The position numbers and the translations under genes are program-made. Below are positions 60,301 to 64,000 of a stretch of 64,000 bases of DNA, in pieces. How positions within the stretch are numbered: position 1 is the first letter of the stretch; every line of letters starts with the position of its first letter. The notes beneath the pieces are model-generated. The model was not told the DNA's origin and did no database searches. It was given only the letters and a program-made list of their open reading frames with translations. Origin of the DNA: Pseudoclavibacter endophyticus. GTDB lineage: Bacteria > Actinomycetota > Actinomycetes > Actinomycetales > Microbacteriaceae. The stretch spans positions 186,001-250,000 of the forward strand of contig NZ_WBJY01000001.1 of the NCBI RefSeq assembly GCF_008831085.1, in the 5' to 3' direction.

Positions 60301-60302
<2 letters not shown>
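60259..60302. repeat. 18-bp direct repeat across convergent gene ends
   Basis: GCGCTGAGCGCAAGCGCT occurs at 60259-60276 and 60285-60302. The first copy contains the stop codon of the glutaredoxin-like gene and the second reaches into the aspS stop. Each copy is itself partly self-complementary (AGCGC/GCGCT), so the segment could form a small bidirectional terminator structure. Confidence 0.6.
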
Positions 60303-61611
<1,309 letters not shown>

Positions 61612-61747
61612 CGGCCCAGGTTAGCGCGGGACTTCACCGGACTGTTGCCGCCGCGAGTGGCTCGGCCGGCCGACCCCGGGGCCTCGCGCGGCGCGTGAAT
61701 GCTCGGCGCGGCACGTGGATGTCGGTCGTGCTTCGTACACTGGGCGC

Positions 61748-62395
61748 ATGGTCACGCAGCGCCTCTATCTCGTGCGTCACGGCGAAGTCGACAATCCGGA
61801 CGGCATCCTCTACGGGCGCCTTCCGGGCTTCGGCCTCACCGACCGCGGCCATCGCATGGCTCGACTCGCCGCCGACGACCTCAGGGGGCACGGCGTGCCC
61901 GCGACGGGCCTCGTGGTCTCGCCGCTGCAGCGCACTCGGGAGTCGGCGGCGCCGATCGCCGAGGCATTCGGGCTCGAGCCTCAGTTCGACGAGCGCATCA
62001 TCGAACCGATGAATCGTTTCGAGGGCCGCCGCATGAGCGGGCGTTATAGCGCGCTGCGCCGCCCCTCGAACTGGCGCCACGTCTGGAATCCTGCCCGGCC
62101 GTCGTGGGGCGAGCCCTATTCGAGCATCCGCGACCGCATGCGTGCAGCGGCGCTCGACGCGATCAGGCTGGCGGAGGGCGGCGACGTTATTATGGTGTCG
62201 CATCAGCTGCCGATCTGGACCGTGCACCGGGCGCTCGCGCGAAAACCGCTCGCCCACAATCCCCGGCAGCGCCGATGCTCGCTCTCGAGCATCACGATCC
62301 TCGAATACCACCCGGCGACGGGCTTCCGCGAGGTCGGCTATCGAGAGCCCGCCGTGAGCGAACTCGCGGCATCGACCGACCAAGGAGCAGTGTGA
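61748..62395 (+). CDS. Histidine phosphatase (phosphoglycerate mutase-like)
   Basis: 215 residues, ATG at 61748. Catalytic RHGE (His11), SPLQRTRESA with the second Arg, and the distal VSHQLPIW His complete the active site. Substrate unknown. The stop overlaps the start of the ResA-like gene (GTGA). The phosphatase-TlpA-CcdA-ResB order is the usual start of actinobacterial cytochrome c maturation operons. Confidence 0.88.
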   Translation: MVTQRLYLVRHGEVDNPDGILYGRLPGFGLTDRGHRMARLAADDLRGHGVPATGLVVSPLQRTRESAAPIAEAFGLEPQFDERIIEPMNRFEGRRMSGRYSALRRPSNWRHVWNPARPSWGEPYSSIRDRMRAAALDAIRLAEGGDVIMVSHQLPIWTVHRALARKPLAHNPRQRRCSLSSITILEYHPATGFREVGYREPAVSELAASTDQGAV

Positions 62396-62991
62396 TCCTT
62401 TCCCGCCGTGCCGTCATGGGCGGTGTGCTCTCGGTCGCGCTCGTCGCATCGCTGACGGCGTGCTCGGGCGACGACCTCGGCTTCACCGAGCAGCCGCCAG
62501 ACGGCGGCCAGTTCGCCGGTGACGGCAGCTGGGGTGTCTTCGAGCCCGATCAGCGCGGTGCCGCCGTGGAGTTCTCGGGCGAGACCGAGACGGGAACGAC
62601 CCTCGGGTCTGCCGAACTGGCGGGTGACGTCGCCGTGGTGAACTTCTGGTACGCGGCGTGCCCGCCCTGCCGGGTCGAGGCGGAAGACCTCGAGTCGGTC
62701 TGGCAGCAGTACGCCGACGACGGCGTCCAGTTCGTCGGGGTGAACATCTATGACCAGGTGGCGACCGTCGAGAGCTTCAACGCGCAATTCGGCATCACCT
62801 ACCCCTCGATTCTCGATGTCAGCTCGGGCAGCGTGCTCGCGGCCTTCGCCGACAACGTGCCGCCACAGGCGATCCCGTCCACCCTCGTGCTCGACCGCGA
62901 TGGCAAGGTCGCCGCCTACATCCTCGGCATCGCCGACCCGGGCGTGCTCGGCCCCATGATCGACGACGTCCTCGCCGAGTCGTCCACGTGA
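62392..62991 (+). CDS. resA: TlpA/ResA-like thioredoxin-fold lipoprotein
   Basis: 199 residues from a GTG overlapping the phosphatase stop. Signal peptide with lipobox LTAC (Cys24), then a thioredoxin fold with Cys90-Pro-Pro-Cys93 in FWYAACPPCRVE and the cis-Pro in QAIPSTLVLDRDG. It reduces apocytochrome c or other extracytoplasmic disulfides, receiving electrons through CcdA. Coupled to the next gene by a GTGA overlap. Confidence 0.9.
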   Translation: MILSRRAVMGGVLSVALVASLTACSGDDLGFTEQPPDGGQFAGDGSWGVFEPDQRGAAVEFSGETETGTTLGSAELAGDVAVVNFWYAACPPCRVEAEDLESVWQQYADDGVQFVGVNIYDQVATVESFNAQFGITYPSILDVSSGSVLAAFADNVPPQAIPSTLVLDRDGKVAAYILGIADPGVLGPMIDDVLAESST

Positions 62992-63968
62992 TCTCGTCGG
63001 CGGCAGCGCACGTGGGTTCGGTGCTCGCCGCGCCGCCGCTCGGCGCGTCCGCGGCCGAGCTGTCCGGCGCCCTCGCGGCCGGTCCCGGCGAGATCATCGT
63101 GCAGGGCCAGCTCCTCATCGCGCTGCCGCTTGCCGTGCTGGCCGGTCTCATCTCGTTCGCGTCGCCGTGCGTGTTGCCGGTCGTGCCGGGGTACCTCGGC
63201 CTCGTCGGCGCGACCTCGACGGCGGCGCCGGCCCACGGTGCGCCCACTCAGGACGCGTCGGCCCGGGCCCGGGCCGAGTCCTCCACGGGCGCGGCACATG
63301 CCGCCGTCAGCGCATCCGCCACCGACGTATCCGCGGCGTCCACAATCACGACGGCGACCGCCGTCGCGGGGCGCCCCGGCTACCGGCTCGGCTCACGCGG
63401 CCGCGTCGTGCTCGGGGCGGTGCTGTTCGTGCTCGGCTTCTCGCTCGTCTACGTGCTCACCGGCGCCGCCTTCGGGCAACTTGGCGTGTGGCTGCTGCAG
63501 TATCAGGACATCGTGCTCCGGATGCTGGGGGCCATCGTCCTGCTGATGGGTCTCGTCTTCATCGGTCAGGTGACCTTCTTGCAGCGACAGTGGAAGCCCA
63601 CCTCGAAGCCCATCGGGCTCATCGGCGCGCCACTGCTCGGCGTGATCTTCGGTGTCGGCTGGGCGCCATGCGTTGGCCCGACCCTCATCGCGATCCAGTC
63701 GCTCAGCTTCCAATCGGCGAGCGCAGGGCGTGGCGCGCTGCTCGCGTTCGCGTACTGCCTCGGCCTCGGCATCCCGTTCGTGCTCGCGGCAGTCGGATTT
63801 GGGGCGGCCGCCCGGTGGAGCACCTGGCTGCGCCGCAACATGCGCCACATCAACGTCATCGGCGGCGTGCTGCTCATGGTCATCGGCCTGCTCATGGTGC
63901 TCGGCATCTGGCAGTCGTTCATCTCGTGGATCGGATTCCTGCTTCCCGGCTATGTCTCGCCCCTCTGA
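62988..63968 (+). CDS. ccdA: CcdA-type cytochrome c biogenesis/thiol transporter
   Basis: 326 residues from a GTG. About six to seven helices. The two electron-carrying cysteines lie in the mirrored motifs SFASPCVLPVVPGYLGL and GWAPCVGPTL. A hydrophilic Ala/Ser/Thr-rich loop of about 55 residues separates the first helix from the rest, and the N-terminus has an extra 35 residues. It moves reducing equivalents from cytoplasmic thioredoxin to ResA. Confidence 0.9.
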   Translation: MISSAAAHVGSVLAAPPLGASAAELSGALAAGPGEIIVQGQLLIALPLAVLAGLISFASPCVLPVVPGYLGLVGATSTAAPAHGAPTQDASARARAESSTGAAHAAVSASATDVSAASTITTATAVAGRPGYRLGSRGRVVLGAVLFVLGFSLVYVLTGAAFGQLGVWLLQYQDIVLRMLGAIVLLMGLVFIGQVTFLQRQWKPTSKPIGLIGAPLLGVIFGVGWAPCVGPTLIAIQSLSFQSASAGRGALLAFAYCLGLGIPFVLAAVGFGAAARWSTWLRRNMRHINVIGGVLLMVIGLLMVLGIWQSFISWIGFLLPGYVSPL

Positions 63969-64000
63969 TCACATCGACGCCGGTCGCGACGGCTTCGAGC
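63952..64000 (+). CDS. resB: Start of the next gene, probably ResB (cytochrome c biogenesis), cut by window end
   Basis: An ATG at 63952 inside the ccdA 3' end opens MSRPSDHIDAGRDGFE up to the window edge. Actinobacterial ResB proteins often begin MSRPSDH and follow ccdA directly. Only 16 residues are visible, so the call depends on this N-terminal match and on gene order. Confidence 0.45.
   Translation, partial: MSRPSDHIDAGRDGFE

Overview
The window is a GC-rich (roughly 70%) chromosomal segment from an actinobacterium, most likely a member of the Micrococcales such as a Microbacteriaceae. This rests on an intact mycothiol-type MshA/MshB homologue, the conserved excisionase-like plus 32-residue basic protein pair known from Mycobacterium (Rv0500A/Rv0500B), an ECF41 sigma factor, a DUF222/HNH endonuclease and many GTG/TTG starts with overlapping stop/start codons. 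I see no insertion sequence, prophage, CRISPR array or rRNA. There is one tRNA (Gly, anticodon CCC).

Layout. 1-3.7 kb: an AhpD-like peroxidase fragment, an ABC-F protein, a YceI protein with a clear terminator, and a HhH-GPD DNA repair protein. 3.8-10.8 kb: an amidase with a UrtA/AmiC-like high-affinity ABC uptake system (LivH-like permease, binding lipoprotein, a LivM-LivG fusion, LivF) and an AraC regulator. 10.9-20.3 kb: a malonate-type locus. A GntR/FCD regulator, a thioredoxin-reductase-like protein, a two-domain UGSC-like protein, malonyl-CoA synthetase (matB) and malonyl-CoA decarboxylase (matA) lie on the minus strand, divergent from a tripartite tricarboxylate transporter (tctC, tctA, tctB). 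20.3-33.4 kb: an MshA-MshB fusion, membrane proteins, the ECF41 sigma factor, tRNA-Gly, dcd, a cation/proton antiporter, a VIT1 transporter, small hypotheticals, MarR and winged-helix regulators, upp and tadA.

33.5-39.4 kb: an AcoR-like activator precedes a divergent pair of transcription units (SDR; LLM monooxygenase plus CocE-type hydrolase). The intergenic region holds GTCTCAG/CTGAGAC palindromes. This looks like an alcohol/ketone-to-ester degradation module. 39.4-47.2 kb: proC, a J-domain membrane protein, an orphan RbsA-type ATPase, and an IclR / extradiol dioxygenase / FAH hydrolase catabolic operon. 47.6-54.5 kb: an asymmetric heterodimeric ABC exporter, a TauE/SafE exporter and an HNH protein with internal tandem repeats. 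54.7-64 kb: Trk potassium uptake, the Rv0500A/B-like pair, NhaA, a glutaredoxin-like protein, an archaeal-type AspRS, and the start of a cytochrome c maturation operon (phosphatase, ResA/TlpA, CcdA, ResB start).

The strongest candidates for something undescribed are: (1) the UGSC-like CxxC fusion protein translationally coupled to matA, matB and a thioredoxin reductase, possibly linked to the neighbouring amidase uptake locus; (2) the MshA-MshB fusion; (3) the palindrome-controlled LLM/CocE/SDR module under a sigma-54-independent AcoR-like activator; (4) the ABC exporter whose first subunit has lost almost every catalytic nucleotide-binding residue.
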